DNA of 64,000 nt from contig CAXXNX010000036.1 in the NCBI GenBank assembly GCA_963664285.2, positions 48,732 through 112,731 on the forward strand, written 5' to 3'. This document shows, in pieces, positions 8,874 to 18,476 of this stretch. The translations under genes were made by a program, and so were the position numbers. The notes under the pieces are model-generated. The model saw only the letters and a program-made list of their open reading frames with translations. It was not told the origin of the DNA and made no database searches. Numbering within the stretch: position 1 is the first letter of the stretch; every line of letters starts with the position of its first letter. The stretch comes from JAJCYL01 sp963664285 (lineage in GTDB: Bacteria > Bacteroidota > Bacteroidia > Cytophagales > Cyclobacteriaceae).

Positions 8874-11292
8874 TCAAAATCTAAAATTGTAAGATATTGA
8901 GGGTAATAAGGTGCCAATAATTGATACTTGTGTCGCTTGAGTTTCAACGGGATTTCCGTCCACAGGCCTCTCATCAACCTGGGCAAAATAAATTGAGAAC
9001 GGGTTTCTCCTCGCATAAACATTGTATATGCCAAAAATCCAGTAATCCTCATTTTTACGACTTTTACCTCTTTTTAATTTCCGCCCCTGGAGGGTTGCGG
9101 ATAAATCAAGCCTGTGGAATACAGGGATTCGAACATTATTTCTTGAGTTAAAATAGTTTAACGGGATGGTGTAATCCTGGATTTGAAACCGGGAAGTAGG
9201 GAAGGTTGTAGGGGTTCCTGAGATCAAACTGAAGTTTGCTGAAAAAGACCACCGACCAGGTGTTTCGTAAAAGGCTGCGATTTTTAGGTTGTGAGTCTGA
9301 TCAAAACGAGTGGGGTACCATTTGTTATTGTTAATACCGTCAACTTGCAACTCCGTTCTGGCAAGAGTGTAACTCAGCCAACCATTGAATCTGCCGCTAT
9401 TTTTCTTAATAAACAGTTCTAAACCATAGGCTCTTCCCCTTCCCGAAAGTAGATCTCCCTCTATAAACTCGTTAATTAGGATGTCGGCCCCATCAATATA
9501 GTCAATCTGGTTACTAGTTTTCTTATAGTAAGTCTCTATTGAGGTCTCATAGTCATTGTTTTTGCCAAAGTTCCTAAAATAACCAATGGCCCATTGCTGC
9601 CCGGTTTGGGGACGAATATTATTGGTGCTTGGGGTCCAGATGTCAAGAGGATTAGAAGCGGTGGTATTGGATACCAGATGAATGTATTGGACCGTTCTAT
9701 TATAGGAAGCTTTGAGTGAGCTGTTGGAGGGCAATTGATATTTCAGGGAAGCTCTTGGTTCCAGGTTGTGATAGCTTTGAATGACCTCAAGATTATCGGC
9801 TTCAAATGTTTCTATCACACTTCTTCGAATTCCTGGTTCAGGTTCATCAAAATCAAAATACTGGCCTTCACCGAGGTAGAGAAAATTAGAAAAACGTAAA
9901 CCGTACTGTACACTTATTTTATCGCCAATATTTTGATCGTTAGAAATATATAGTGAAGCTTCCAGAGCGTTTTTTTCAGGGATGCTGATGTCCCGGGACT
10001 CACCATTACTCACACCTATAGCGTTGGCTGGTTCAAAATTGTAAAAAAGGAAATCAGCTCCAAAAGATAACTCGTGGTCAGGATTAATGAAGTAAGTAAA
10101 CTCTGGTTTTATATCATAGGTATCGATTTCCGAATTCCAATTGAATTTGTCGAGGTCGTCCTCACCAAAAGCCAGTTCATAGTCATAGTTACTATAAAAC
10201 AATGTGATATTTGAAAAAAGCCGGTCGTTAAATAAATGATTCCATCTCAAAGTGGTGGTAGTATTTCCCCAATTAAATCCTTGCTGCTCATCGAACTTGA
10301 AATTGTCTCTGCCGAAGTATCCTGAAAGGAAAATTCTATTTTTTGGATTGATGTCATAGTTGGCCTTTAGAGTGACATCATAGAAATTCAAGGCCGCGCC
10401 ATCATCAAGAACGTTAGTAAAGGCTTTTGCAAATACATCAGCATAGGAGCGACGTGCTGCGACGATAAATGATGCTTTATCTTTTTTAATAGGACCTTCT
10501 ACGGCTAAACGGCTAAAAATACTACCAACACCTCCCTGGGCTGTTAATTGTTTGTTATTACCCTCCTTCATTCTTATATCCAATATTGACGCAATTCTGC
10601 CACCATAACGAGCTGGGATGCCACCTTTGATCAGTTGTATATCTTTCACCGCATCGGGATTAAAGACGGAAAAAAAAACCAAGGAGGTGTGAAGAGTTGT
10701 AAACCGGCGCTTCATCCAACAGCACAAGGTTCTGGCCAACGCCACCACCTCGTACGTTGAATCCTGTGGTTCCTTCACCTACTGTAGTGACACCCGGCAA
10801 TGTTTGAATACTTTTCAAGACATCAACCTCGCCAAGAAATGACGGTAATTTTTGAATTGATTGAATGTCAAGCTTATTCGTACTCATTTGCACTCCCGAA
10901 ACATTGATATCTTCAGGTTCGGCTTCAATGACTATTTCTTCAAGTACTGTGCCTTCCGGGAATAATTCCAAGTCAAGCCGTTCATTTTTGTCGAGCTCAA
11001 TCTCCCGGGTCTGCGTATTAAAACCGAGATATCGAAATTCAAAATTGTAAGTGCCGGGAGCTATGGTAATCGAATAAAAACTGTAAAAATTAGTTACAGC
11101 ACCCGTTTCAAGTTCCCTGATGTAGATCGTAGCTCCAATTAGGTTTTCTCCGTTTGAAGCGTCCTGGAGATAGCCACTCACTGTGAACTTTTCTTGAGAT
11201 TTAACTGAATTGCAAAATCCCAAGACGAAAGCAAGAATTATTAACCAGTATTTAATCACAATTATATATTGAAGGCGCAATATTAGTACCAA
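8874..11292 (-). pseudogene. TonB-dependent receptor with carboxypeptidase-like N-domain, one-base frameshift
   Basis: The two frames together make a receptor of about 790 residues. The start is ATG 11292, or more plausibly the in-frame GTG at 11259, which begins directly with the signal peptide. A carboxypeptidase-D regulatory-like domain (FTVSGYLQDASNGENLIGATI) leads into the TonB plug (SFLGEVDVLKSIQTLPGV, FNVRGGG, LLDEAPVYNSSHLLGFF), and the rest is a 22-strand-type barrel ending in an aromatic SYNFRF. The break is in a run of nine A at 10670-10678, where eight would restore SHLLGFFSVFNPDAV. Such receptors import large substrates through the outer membrane with TonB/ExbBD. The single-base slip could be sequencing error, phase variation or decay. 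Confidence 0.88.
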
Positions 11293-11318
11293 TAACTAAT
11301 TTGACATCGTTATGTTGG

Positions 11319-11360
11319 GTTAGGAATGGATTAAGATTGAGAGTTAAATCCATTCCTAAC
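11319..11360. repeat. 14-bp perfect inverted repeat upstream of the TonB receptor
   Basis: GTTAGGAATGGATT (11319-11332) and AATCCATTCCTAAC (11347-11360) flank a 14-base loop. It lies 27 bp upstream of the receptor ORF. It has no T-tract, so it may be an operator, a repeat remnant or a transcription barrier. Confidence 0.6.
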
Positions 11361-11490
11361 CGCCCAAATTATTTCTTGTTTTACTCATATTGAGGACAGC
11401 ATCTCCGGAAAAGCGCCAAAATACTACCATGATCTGATTGAATTTGGGGCTTACCAGGGATATTGGCTCCATCCTGCTAAAGGAAAATAA
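11341..11490 (+). pseudogene. Possible 3' remnant of an unidentified gene
   Basis: A 49-codon open stretch ending at TAA 11488-11490. Its last part reads like coding sequence (IEDSISGKAPKYYHDLIEF, then ending WLHPAKGK). It has no start codon context, overlaps the inverted repeat, and has no recognised family. It could be the end of a gene whose front was lost, or chance. Confidence 0.2.
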
Positions 11491-11558
11491 ACTGTCACTT
11501 ACCGGTTCATATCGTTAATTCACCGATTTAGCATTTACATGAACCTTTAATTACTTAA

Positions 11559-13179
11559 CCCGCATTATTCATAGGCCACCAATTTTGGGATTAATAATGG
11601 GTTGCTAACTATTTTTGATTGGAGTGTATGTATTAATTTGAAGATCAACCAGGTTTCTGGATTTCAAAGGACATTAGAGCGTTTTTTTGTTAGAATTTTT
11701 CAATTTTCAGTCAAAGCTCTATTGTGTTCTTATGGAAGAACATTTTTTTGATTAAACCAAACTGTTTAACTGATCGGTCAGTTCACCGTAAGCAAATCGC
11801 CCAGCAGGTATTGATATCTAAAGGCTCTTGAGAATTGTATTGTCAATGATCTTTTCCTTTCTTTCAGGCACGCCCCAACCTTCATCAGGTAAAGCCGGAT
11901 ATTGTCCACTTGCCATCGTTTAGCAAAGTGGTGTTTTGTTTTGGCAATTAATAATTTAATCTGCCGGAACATTTCATAACAGAGGGTAGCGATGATTAAA
12001 CGCATGAAATTGGCCCAGTAGCGATGACAGGAAAGCCGGTCGGAATAAGTCATGTTTTTGAGTTCCTTTATTCGATTTTCACTGGCATCACCTCGCTTGA
12101 CATAAAAATCAAAGTAAATCTGTTGAGCGGTCATCGCTTCAAAGTTGCTCACAAAGTAACGGACATTCATTCCTTTTCCGGTAGACTCCACTTTGGCGTA
12201 CAGCTTTTCAGAACGATCCCAGCTTTTGGCCTGGTAAGTAAACGGGCCAACAAACTCTTGATGTTTGATGATTTTTGAAGCATATTCCTTTTTTACTTCA
12301 ATGATAGTCTGTTTGGTAAAAGTCTTTAAAACTTCATTACTACTAATACCTAAACAAAATTGAAGGTCAAACTGCTTAGCTATCCGATAAAAAGATGCTC
12401 CTGAAAAGCCACTATCCGCTCGAATAAGGATCTTTACTGAGGGCAGTTTTTTTCTGATTTTAATGACAATCCTTTTCAATAAGGCCACAAACCATTTGTT
12501 GGAGTGACAATTGCCCGGACGTAGTACTGGTAAAATGACCTGGCCGGTGTTCCCGTCCTTAAAGAACAACTCATGGTACATAGTCTGTCCATAATAGCCA
12601 TTATACAAACTGAGTTGTTGGGATCCATGAGTAGGGTCATCGGTACCATCTACATCAATGATGATTTGACCAGTCTTCTCTTTCAACTCCTCTACATAAC
12701 GGTCTACAAACCATTGACTCATCTGGTAGATCAGACTCCGATCGGCCTTGTTTTCAAATCGACTTAAAGTAGGCTGGGAACATAATCCGCTATCTAGTAC
12801 TTTACGGATCACCGGATCCTCTCGGAGTTTTTGTTCGTCATTGCAATCCTGATAGCCCTGCATCATTAAAAACACCCGTTGGCGAAGCATTTCTTCATAA
12901 GTGTATTCGATAAAAAAGGGGTTTCGATAGTCAGGAATCAGTGCGGCGAAGCTTTTTAATAGACCAGTCTTTCTCTCTACTTTTTCACTTAACAATATCG
13001 CTCCGTCTGAGCTAATCGCTGATGCTGAAAAATCAAATTTAAAAGCTTGTTTTCCTCGATAAAATACGGTATCTTTTTCCTTATATTCAGGCATAAATTA
13101 ATTGCTTATTTTGTTGTCTAACTATCTCAATATAAGCAATTTATGCCTGTTTTTTATTGTCTACTATGAATTTTTCGGG
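11559..13179 (-). mobile_element. IS1380-family insertion sequence, copy 2 (complete, 1621 bp)
   Basis: Same ends as copy 1, flanked by TTAA at 11555-11558 and 13180-13183. Despite the matching TTAA, the two flanks do not belong to one gene: the right flank starts inside a LytTR regulator whose N-terminus is absent on the left. This suggests recombination between two IS copies, which would still leave TTAA on both sides. Confidence 0.95.
11778..13094 (-). CDS. IS1380-family transposase, copy 2
   Basis: An intact 438-residue transposase, identical at the protein level to copy 1 with all DDE motifs present. The nucleotide sequence differs only at scattered silent sites (for example near 12269 and 12543), showing very recent spread. 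Confidence 0.95.
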   Translation of the reverse strand: MPEYKEKDTVFYRGKQAFKFDFSASAISSDGAILLSEKVERKTGLLKSFAALIPDYRNPFFIEYTYEEMLRQRVFLMMQGYQDCNDEQKLREDPVIRKVLDSGLCSQPTLSRFENKADRSLIYQMSQWFVDRYVEELKEKTGQIIIDVDGTDDPTHGSQQLSLYNGYYGQTMYHELFFKDGNTGQVILPVLRPGNCHSNKWFVALLKRIVIKIRKKLPSVKILIRADSGFSGASFYRIAKQFDLQFCLGISSNEVLKTFTKQTIIEVKKEYASKIIKHQEFVGPFTYQAKSWDRSEKLYAKVESTGKGMNVRYFVSNFEAMTAQQIYFDFYVKRGDASENRIKELKNMTYSDRLSCHRYWANFMRLIIATLCYEMFRQIKLLIAKTKHHFAKRWQVDNIRLYLMKVGACLKERKRSLTIQFSRAFRYQYLLGDLLTVN

Positions 13180-13779
13180 TTAAAACCAGGATTAATATTT
13201 CTCGATATTCAAATGCCGAAGATCAATGGTTTTGAATTGCTTGAACTCCTTGAGGAAATACCACAAATAATTTTCAGCACTGCATATGATCAGTATGCCA
13301 TTAATGCATTTGAAAATAACGCGGCTGATTACTTACTTAAGCCTTATACTAAAGAGAGATTTGACCAGGCAATTCTAAGAGCCAAACAGAGACTGTCCCA
13401 AGAAAAAAGTTCATCACTTGATCTTGGAAAAATTGTTGAGGACTCTATTCATGATCCACTTAGTAGAATAGTGGTAAGAATTGGAGTTAAGATACAGGTT
13501 ATTGATGTGGAGACAATTGAGTACTTCCAGGCGACTGATGATTATGTAGAGATTCATTGCAGCCAGGGAAAGTTTCTTAAGCAAATCACTATGAAATATC
13601 TTGAAGCTCATTTGCATAAAGGAAGGTTCCTTAGGATCCACCGTTCTTATATTATTTCTATTGATAACCTTGCTAAAATTGAACATTTTGAAAAGGACGC
13701 ACACCTCGCGATAATGAAATCTGGCAATAAAATACCAATCAGCCGTTCGGGATATGGACGATTACGGGAAATTTTGTAA
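13180..13779 (+). pseudogene. LytTR-family response regulator, 5' end lost at IS1380 copy 2
   Basis: The remaining about 198 residues start inside the receiver domain at PGLIFLDIQMPKINGFELL, where the D of FLDIQMP is the phospho-acceptor. AYDQYAINAFENNAADYLLKPY follows, carrying the conserved switch lysine. A linker leads to a LytTR DNA-binding domain (VIDVETIEYFQATDDYVEIHC through FLRIHRSYIISI to PISRSGYGRLREIL). The first about 50 residues, including the acidic Mg-binding pocket, are missing, and an ATG-initiated ORF from 13102 only borrows IS sequence as a false N-terminus. Full-length members pair with LytS-type histidine kinases; none is visible here. Likely non-functional. Confidence 0.88.
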
Positions 13780-14117
13780 TTCTAGCATGAATATTGAGAG
13801 TAAAAATACTTAGCAACAGTTGTTTAGTACTAAAAATAGTGCAAAATAATCAGTCAATTTGACCTAAAAAAAAGTTAAGTACAATTTAATGCATGAACTT
13901 TCTGAGTATCTAATAATTGCATCTTTCTAAGATGCTTTTGTTTTTTAAAAAGTTTTTCGATATTTGATATGGCTTTAGGAATTCTTTCTCACAGCAGAGA
14001 ATTCCAATCATAAATTGGGAAATATAAAGTAAGAAATAAAGGTATCTTGGAATCCGATATGCACTTCAAAGTACATTTCAATCGATTGCATGAATTTATG
14101 TAAAGGCTTTGAAGTAA
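13780..14117. other. Intergenic region with a small hairpin
   Basis: No gene is visible. GGAATTCT (13978-13985) and AGAATTCC (13998-14005) form an 8-bp inverted repeat without a T-tract. The rest is AT-rich and featureless up to the IS1595 target site. Confidence 0.5.
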
Positions 14118-14125
14118 ATGTGAAT

Positions 14126-15198
14126 GGCTAAGTTCTAAATAACACAGCAATTATTATTATCTTCGCTATATGATATCAAGTCAAGAGATCAAAAATTTAT
14201 TTGCACAATTGCCGATAAGTTCCCAAACCGAATTGTTGGATGAGTTGCTCCAGGAGCAGGAATTACAAGGCAAAGTATTGATTGCCGCTCAACAACAAAT
14301 AGCAGAGAAAAGAAAGAAGAAACCCTGTCCAAATTGCACAAGCGAGAAGGTATATAAGAGGGGCAGACAAAAAGGTGTGCAGATGTATCAGTGCAATGAA
14401 TGTAAAAGATGGTACAGTGAAACAACAGGGACACCTTTGTATGACATCAAGCTTAAATCAAAATGGCAATCTTATCTGCGCTGCATGGAGCAGGGCATGC
14501 CGATAAAAAAGATAGCAAAACAAATCGGAATAAGCATCCAGACAAGCTTCGACTGGCGGCATAAGATATTGAGTTCACTAAATGAGTTTGTTCCCGAACA
14601 GTTATCCTCGGAAGTAGAATGTGATGAATTGGAACTGGCACTTAACAACAAGGGCAGTCGAAATTTAGATAGGGCAGCAAGAAAGAGGGGAAACGATTTC
14701 ATACGGAATATGGGAAAGGAAGAGGTCACAGTTGTCCAGGTAGTAACAGCGGTTGAACGCAAGGGGGAGAAGTACCTTAAAGCTGTTGCATCAAAACGGC
14801 TGAGCAAAGAAGAAATTTCAAAGGCATTGGATGGGAAGTTGGCCTACGGTGCAACCTTGATTACAGATAAGCACCCTTCTTATAAGGCTTTTGCCAAAGA
14901 CAACCCCTCCATAAAGCACAAAGCGCTATTGGCCAAAGATCATGTGGATAGAGATGATAAAACAATCCATCTGCAAAAAGTAAACAATGTTCACACTCAA
15001 CTTAGGACATTCTTACGCCCATTCAATGGTGTCAGTTCCAAATATTTGCAAAACTACCTGAATTGGTATGCTTATGCTGACCGAATAAGAGAGTAAAACA
15101 ACTTTGAAACAATGGTTTCTGACTATGCTATTAACGGATCAAGCCTATCATCTGTATGAGCTATTTAAACAAAATGCTGTTATAATTAGAACTTAGCT
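14126..15198 (+). mobile_element. IS1595-family (ISXO2-like) insertion sequence, 1073 bp
   Basis: Terminal inverted repeats are GGCTAAGTTCTAA (left) and AGCTAAGTTCTAA (right end, reverse complement). The element is flanked by a perfect 8-bp target duplication ATGTGAAT at 14118-14125 and 15199-15206; 8 bp is the size usual for IS1595. It inserted into intergenic DNA between the LytTR remnant and the Bat operon. Confidence 0.92.
14170..15096 (+). CDS. IS1595-family transposase
   Basis: A 308-residue transposase. Residues about 50-85 form a zinc ribbon (CPNC...YQCNECKRWY). A helix-turn-helix-like stretch (GMPIKKIAKQIGISIQTSFDWRHKIL) follows. The ISXO2-like DDE domain begins with EVECDELEL, has LITDKHPSYKAF at the second acidic position, and ends with the family's NNVHTQLRTFLRPFNGVSSKYL segment. 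The frame is intact and the element has clean ends, so it is probably functional. It is the only copy in the window. Confidence 0.93.
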   Translation: MISSQEIKNLFAQLPISSQTELLDELLQEQELQGKVLIAAQQQIAEKRKKKPCPNCTSEKVYKRGRQKGVQMYQCNECKRWYSETTGTPLYDIKLKSKWQSYLRCMEQGMPIKKIAKQIGISIQTSFDWRHKILSSLNEFVPEQLSSEVECDELELALNNKGSRNLDRAARKRGNDFIRNMGKEEVTVVQVVTAVERKGEKYLKAVASKRLSKEEISKALDGKLAYGATLITDKHPSYKAFAKDNPSIKHKALLAKDHVDRDDKTIHLQKVNNVHTQLRTFLRPFNGVSSKYLQNYLNWYAYADRIRE

Positions 15199-15249
15199 AT
15201 GTGAATTAAAGATTTGACACAAAGCAATACTATTTCCATAGCTGGTTGA

Positions 15250-15288
15250 GTCCCCGGGGCAAAAGCGTTGCTTTGGGGCTTTTTTTGT
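15250..15288 (+). terminator. Rho-independent terminator reading rightward
   Basis: CAAAAGC/GCTTTG within a CCCC...GGGG stem (15252-15278), followed by a T-run at about 15280-15286 on the plus strand. It would stop rightward transcription (IS1595, LytTR remnant) before it runs antisense into the Bat operon. Confidence 0.65.
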
Positions 15289-16331
15289 CAATCATGAAGA
15301 ACATTAGCCATAAAAGTAGCCTTGGATAGCAGCCATAGCAACAAGAAGACAATTGCCCAGGTAAGGTAGATGTGATAAAAATCGGTAGTGTCACGGAAGT
15401 GTGTCTCTTTAATCTCTGCTTTCTCCAATTGATCAATAATACCAAATACGTCCTCAAGAGCGCTATTATTGGAGACCCTGTAGAATTTTCCCTGTCCGAT
15501 TCTTGCAATTTCCCGGAGGGTTGTTTCATCTAGTGTGTTTTCAACATATCGCGTACGTCCGAAAAAGTCGGTGCCGAATGGAACTTTGCCTTCCTTACCA
15601 ATTGCAATGGTGTAGATTTTAATATCATATGCTTCGGCCAACTCAGCCGCGGTGATTGGATCAATATTGCCGGCAGTGTTATCGCCATCACTTAAAAGGA
15701 TCATCACTTTTGATTTGGATTCAGACTCACGCATTCGGTTGGTCCCAACCGCGAGAGCGCTGCCTATGGCCGTCCCTCTACTTTCTATCAGGTCAAATGA
15801 AATGTCATTGATATATGAATAAAGTAATTCATAATCAGTTGTCAGTGGTGATTTTGAATAAGCGTCACCTGAAAAGACTACTAACCCAATCCTGTCCTGG
15901 AAACGGCCTTTGATGAAGTCTCTGGCTACCTGCTTAGCAGCCTCCAATCTATTGGGACGGAAATCCTCAATTTGCATGGATTCGGAGATATCAATAACAA
16001 GCATAATATCGATACCTTCTGTCCACTGTATAGTCTTCTCATTGCTTTTCTGCGGTCTTGATAAGGCTATAACAATTAACGCCAGACAAGTGCCCATTAG
16101 GATGCCCGGCAGAAACCTCAGGAGTGTAATAGGTTGCCATTTGATGTCTTTACCGAAAAGCGCAATGGGCAATTTTTGCCGAGACCTTGAAAATAAAAGC
16201 CACTTGATGAAAAACAATAGTGGTACAAGGAAAAGCAAATATAGTACTAGCTCATTTTCCCAAGTGTAATTTTTAAAAACACTAGGACTGAACCAATGGG
16301 AAGAATACCAAACAACTAATTGTTCATCCAT
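15288..16331 (-). CDS. batA: BatA-type VWA-domain membrane protein
   Basis: 347 residues. The N-terminus has two membrane segments (about 28-46 and 72-92). A von Willebrand A domain covers about residues 100-285, with the MIDAS motif DISES (D-x-S-x-S) near residue 113, a threonine in SPLTTDY, and DGDNTAG at the second aspartate position. A C-terminal membrane helix follows (YLTWAIVFLLLWLLSKA). This is the BatA architecture of the Bacteroides aerotolerance operon, which acts at the inner membrane with DUF58 and BatD-like partners. The gene overlaps the upstream gene by 8 bp. BatB and TPR genes expected downstream are absent; transcription ends at an IS1595-occupied region. Confidence 0.88.
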   Translation of the reverse strand: MDEQLVVWYSSHWFSPSVFKNYTWENELVLYLLFLVPLLFFIKWLLFSRSRQKLPIALFGKDIKWQPITLLRFLPGILMGTCLALIVIALSRPQKSNEKTIQWTEGIDIMLVIDISESMQIEDFRPNRLEAAKQVARDFIKGRFQDRIGLVVFSGDAYSKSPLTTDYELLYSYINDISFDLIESRGTAIGSALAVGTNRMRESESKSKVMILLSDGDNTAGNIDPITAAELAEAYDIKIYTIAIGKEGKVPFGTDFFGRTRYVENTLDETTLREIARIGQGKFYRVSNNSALEDVFGIIDQLEKAEIKETHFRDTTDFYHIYLTWAIVFLLLWLLSKATFMANVLHD

Positions 16332-17211
16332 TTTTTATTTCCCCAACTTTTCTTTGATACCTTTTAATTGTAACATCTTCTAATTGCTCAAAGTTTTTGT
16401 ATACGATGTCTAGTTTTGTTTTACCATAAATACTTTTGTCAATAACTTTTAGTGCATCACTCAACTTTCCGGCATCTGACAATGAGGCTATTTCCTTACT
16501 GGTCAACTTCGTATAAGGCCTGTCTTCCAGTTTTTCCATATATTTCTTCCACAGTATCAATAGCTTTTCCGTGAGGGATCTATCGCCGTTATTACGAAGA
16601 TTGCCATACATTAGATCAAAATCTGCAGAGAACTTTTTATAAGCCCTTTCCAACCGGTAAAGTTCAATTTTTTGCTTGATCTTCTTGCCAAACAGTAAAT
16701 AAGCGGCGCCAAGAATAACTAATGTAATGGCAATCCCAATCAGCAGGTAGGGATAGTTAAATGCTTTGCTCACATCAACGAAGGCTATGTCTTCTCTGAG
16801 TGCAATTGAATCAGGCATAATCGGTACCATTTCCAAGAGGTAGATGGAATCAACTTTGGAATAAATTGATGTGCTATCTCCATTTGTAATTAAAAATACT
16901 GGTAAGGCAAGTGATTGTACAACATCGATCTCAAAGGTTGTTATGTTGTATATCACGCTATCCGTAACGGAGGCGCTATCTGTTTTGCTGGCAAAGTATT
17001 CTTTACTGACAAATTCGAAAGGGGAGAAGTTGAAATTGGAATCAGGAAAGATGACTTCTACCTCAATAGGGTAGTCAATTGTTAAGACGAAAGGAACCGA
17101 TTCCCCAATTTTTATGCTATCAACCAAAAACCTTCCTTCGGGAACCAGTAGTTGACTTTTAGCCATGGAGCCAATGATTAATAGCATTCCGAATGCGAAG
17201 CTCTTCTTCAT
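16324..17211 (-). CDS. BatD-like membrane protein of the Bat operon
   Basis: 295 residues. A signal peptide (MKKSFAFGMLLIIGSMAKS) is followed by a periplasmic beta-rich domain of about 125 residues beginning VPEGRFLVDSIKIGESVPF, one membrane helix at about 152-172 (YLLIGIAITLVILGAAYLLF), and a cytoplasmic basic helical tail. This layout is that of BatD-type proteins in VWA/DUF58/MoxR operons, although sequence similarity to textbook BatD is weak. It overlaps the DUF58 gene by 4 bp (ATGA) and batA by 8 bp, so the three are translated as a coupled unit. Confidence 0.7.
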   Translation of the reverse strand: MKKSFAFGMLLIIGSMAKSQLLVPEGRFLVDSIKIGESVPFVLTIDYPIEVEVIFPDSNFNFSPFEFVSKEYFASKTDSASVTDSVIYNITTFEIDVVQSLALPVFLITNGDSTSIYSKVDSIYLLEMVPIMPDSIALREDIAFVDVSKAFNYPYLLIGIAITLVILGAAYLLFGKKIKQKIELYRLERAYKKFSADFDLMYGNLRNNGDRSLTEKLLILWKKYMEKLEDRPYTKLTSKEIASLSDAGKLSDALKVIDKSIYGKTKLDIVYKNFEQLEDVTIKRYQRKVGEIKNG

Positions 17212-18086
17212 CCTGTTTTCACCATTCTATTTCTCACTTTGAAGAGTTTTATTAGCTGAGGTACATAGTCCTCATCCGTCCTGATGGACAAATAATTGGC
17301 CTGGTGACGTCTGCACAGTTTTTCCAGGTTTTGACGATTTGAACCATATGTTTTCTCGAGCTTCTTACGGAATGAACCTAGGGAAGTGTTTACCCAAATG
17401 GTTTTTTGGCTCTCCTGATCATACAAGGGAACAATACCAAGTTTGGGTAATGTGGTCTCACGTATGTCATAAATATGGATGACCACCAAATCGTGTTTTT
17501 TTGAAATGGCCTTGATGTTATGCTCGTAATCCTCATCAATAAAGTCTGAAACCAATATGATCACACTTTTTCGCTTGATCATGTTCAAGGCATATTGGAT
17601 TGCTTTATTCAGATTCGTTTTAAGCGATTTGGGATTAAGTCTGAACAGCTTATGGATGATCTCGTAAGAGTGTTTGATGCCTTTAGCTGGTTTTACATAG
17701 GCTTCTTTTTGATCAGAATAGCATATTAATCCAACCTGGCTGGATTCTTTTATAGCGGATATGGTAAGTAACGTACAAATCTCTTTTCCAATATCCAATT
17801 TCTTGCGTCCATCGGTTCTGATATTCTGGGAAGCACTGACATCAAGAATAAAAAATACAGTCTGTTCTTTCTCCTCTTTAAATGTTTTGACATAAGTACC
17901 ATGCCCCTTAGCCGTAACATTCCAGTCAATAGTACGTACATCATCTCCATATTGGTAAGGTCTTACATCATCAAATTCGAGGCCTGATCCCTTGAATACA
18001 GAACGGAAATCACCCTGCATATGACTAGTAATAGCCTTTCTAATCCTTATCTCATATTTGCGAAGCTTTTTGAGAAGGTCTTGCAT
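17208..18086 (-). CDS. DUF58 domain protein (Bat/MoxR operon)
   Basis: 292 residues, cytosolic. The N-terminal part shows the DUF58 hallmark GSGLEFDDVRPYQYGDDVRT, followed by IDWNVTAKGHGTYVK. The C-terminal part is VWA-like (FFILDVSASQNI, with the DxSxS motif intact, and IILVSDFIDE). DUF58 proteins work with MoxR AAA+ ATPases and Bat membrane proteins. The MoxR gene usually upstream is not here: the divergent DUF4296 gene begins 33 bp away. The operon is therefore either split from moxR or uses a copy elsewhere. Confidence 0.9.
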   Translation of the reverse strand: MQDLLKKLRKYEIRIRKAITSHMQGDFRSVFKGSGLEFDDVRPYQYGDDVRTIDWNVTAKGHGTYVKTFKEEKEQTVFFILDVSASQNIRTDGRKKLDIGKEICTLLTISAIKESSQVGLICYSDQKEAYVKPAKGIKHSYEIIHKLFRLNPKSLKTNLNKAIQYALNMIKRKSVIILVSDFIDEDYEHNIKAISKKHDLVVIHIYDIRETTLPKLGIVPLYDQESQKTIWVNTSLGSFRKKLEKTYGSNRQNLEKLCRRHQANYLSIRTDEDYVPQLIKLFKVRNRMVKTG

Positions 18087-18119
18087 AAGATCGGCAAAAA
18101 TATGGTTAAATGACTAATT

Positions 18120-18464
18120 TTGAGCGTGCATAAACATTTTTTAACATTTCTTCTTTTTACCCTCCTATCTTGTAAGGAAGAAAGAGTTCCGGAAAATATA
18201 TTGTCGGTTGATAAGATGGCAGCTATCCTGGTGGATGTCCATCTGGCGGAAGGAAAAATTCAAAGATTACATTTAAATGGCGACACAGCGAAACTAACTT
18301 TTGGCTATTATGAGAGGAAAATTTTTGAAAAACATCAGGTAGATAAAGAACACTATAAAAAGAGCTTTGGGTACCACCTGAATGACATTACCACAATGGA
18401 CCAGATCTATTCCAGGGTAGTGGATAGTCTTAATGTCAGGAGGCAAGTAACTAGAATTGATTAG
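18120..18464 (+). CDS. DUF4296 lipoprotein
   Basis: 114 residues. It starts at TTG 18120 or at in-frame GTG 18126; no ATG is available. The signal peptide ends in the lipobox TLLSCKEE. The mature part fits DUF4296: LSVDKMAAILVDVHLAEGKI near the N-terminus, a YYERKIFEKHQVDKEHYKKSF segment and a final MDQIYSRVVDSL helix. DUF4296 proteins are small Bacteroidota lipoproteins of unknown role. It is divergent from the DUF58 gene, with only 33 bp between them, which must hold both promoters. Confidence 0.8.
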   Translation: MSVHKHFLTFLLFTLLSCKEERVPENILSVDKMAAILVDVHLAEGKIQRLHLNGDTAKLTFGYYERKIFEKHQVDKEHYKKSFGYHLNDITTMDQIYSRVVDSLNVRRQVTRID

Positions 18465-18476
18465 AGATGGCCTAAA

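Noticed and set aside
13102..13200. N-terminal extension of the LytTR regulator as real coding sequence
   Set aside because: The first about 27 codons are IS1380 end sequence read through the TTAA; the same codons begin ORFs at 32671 and 60507.
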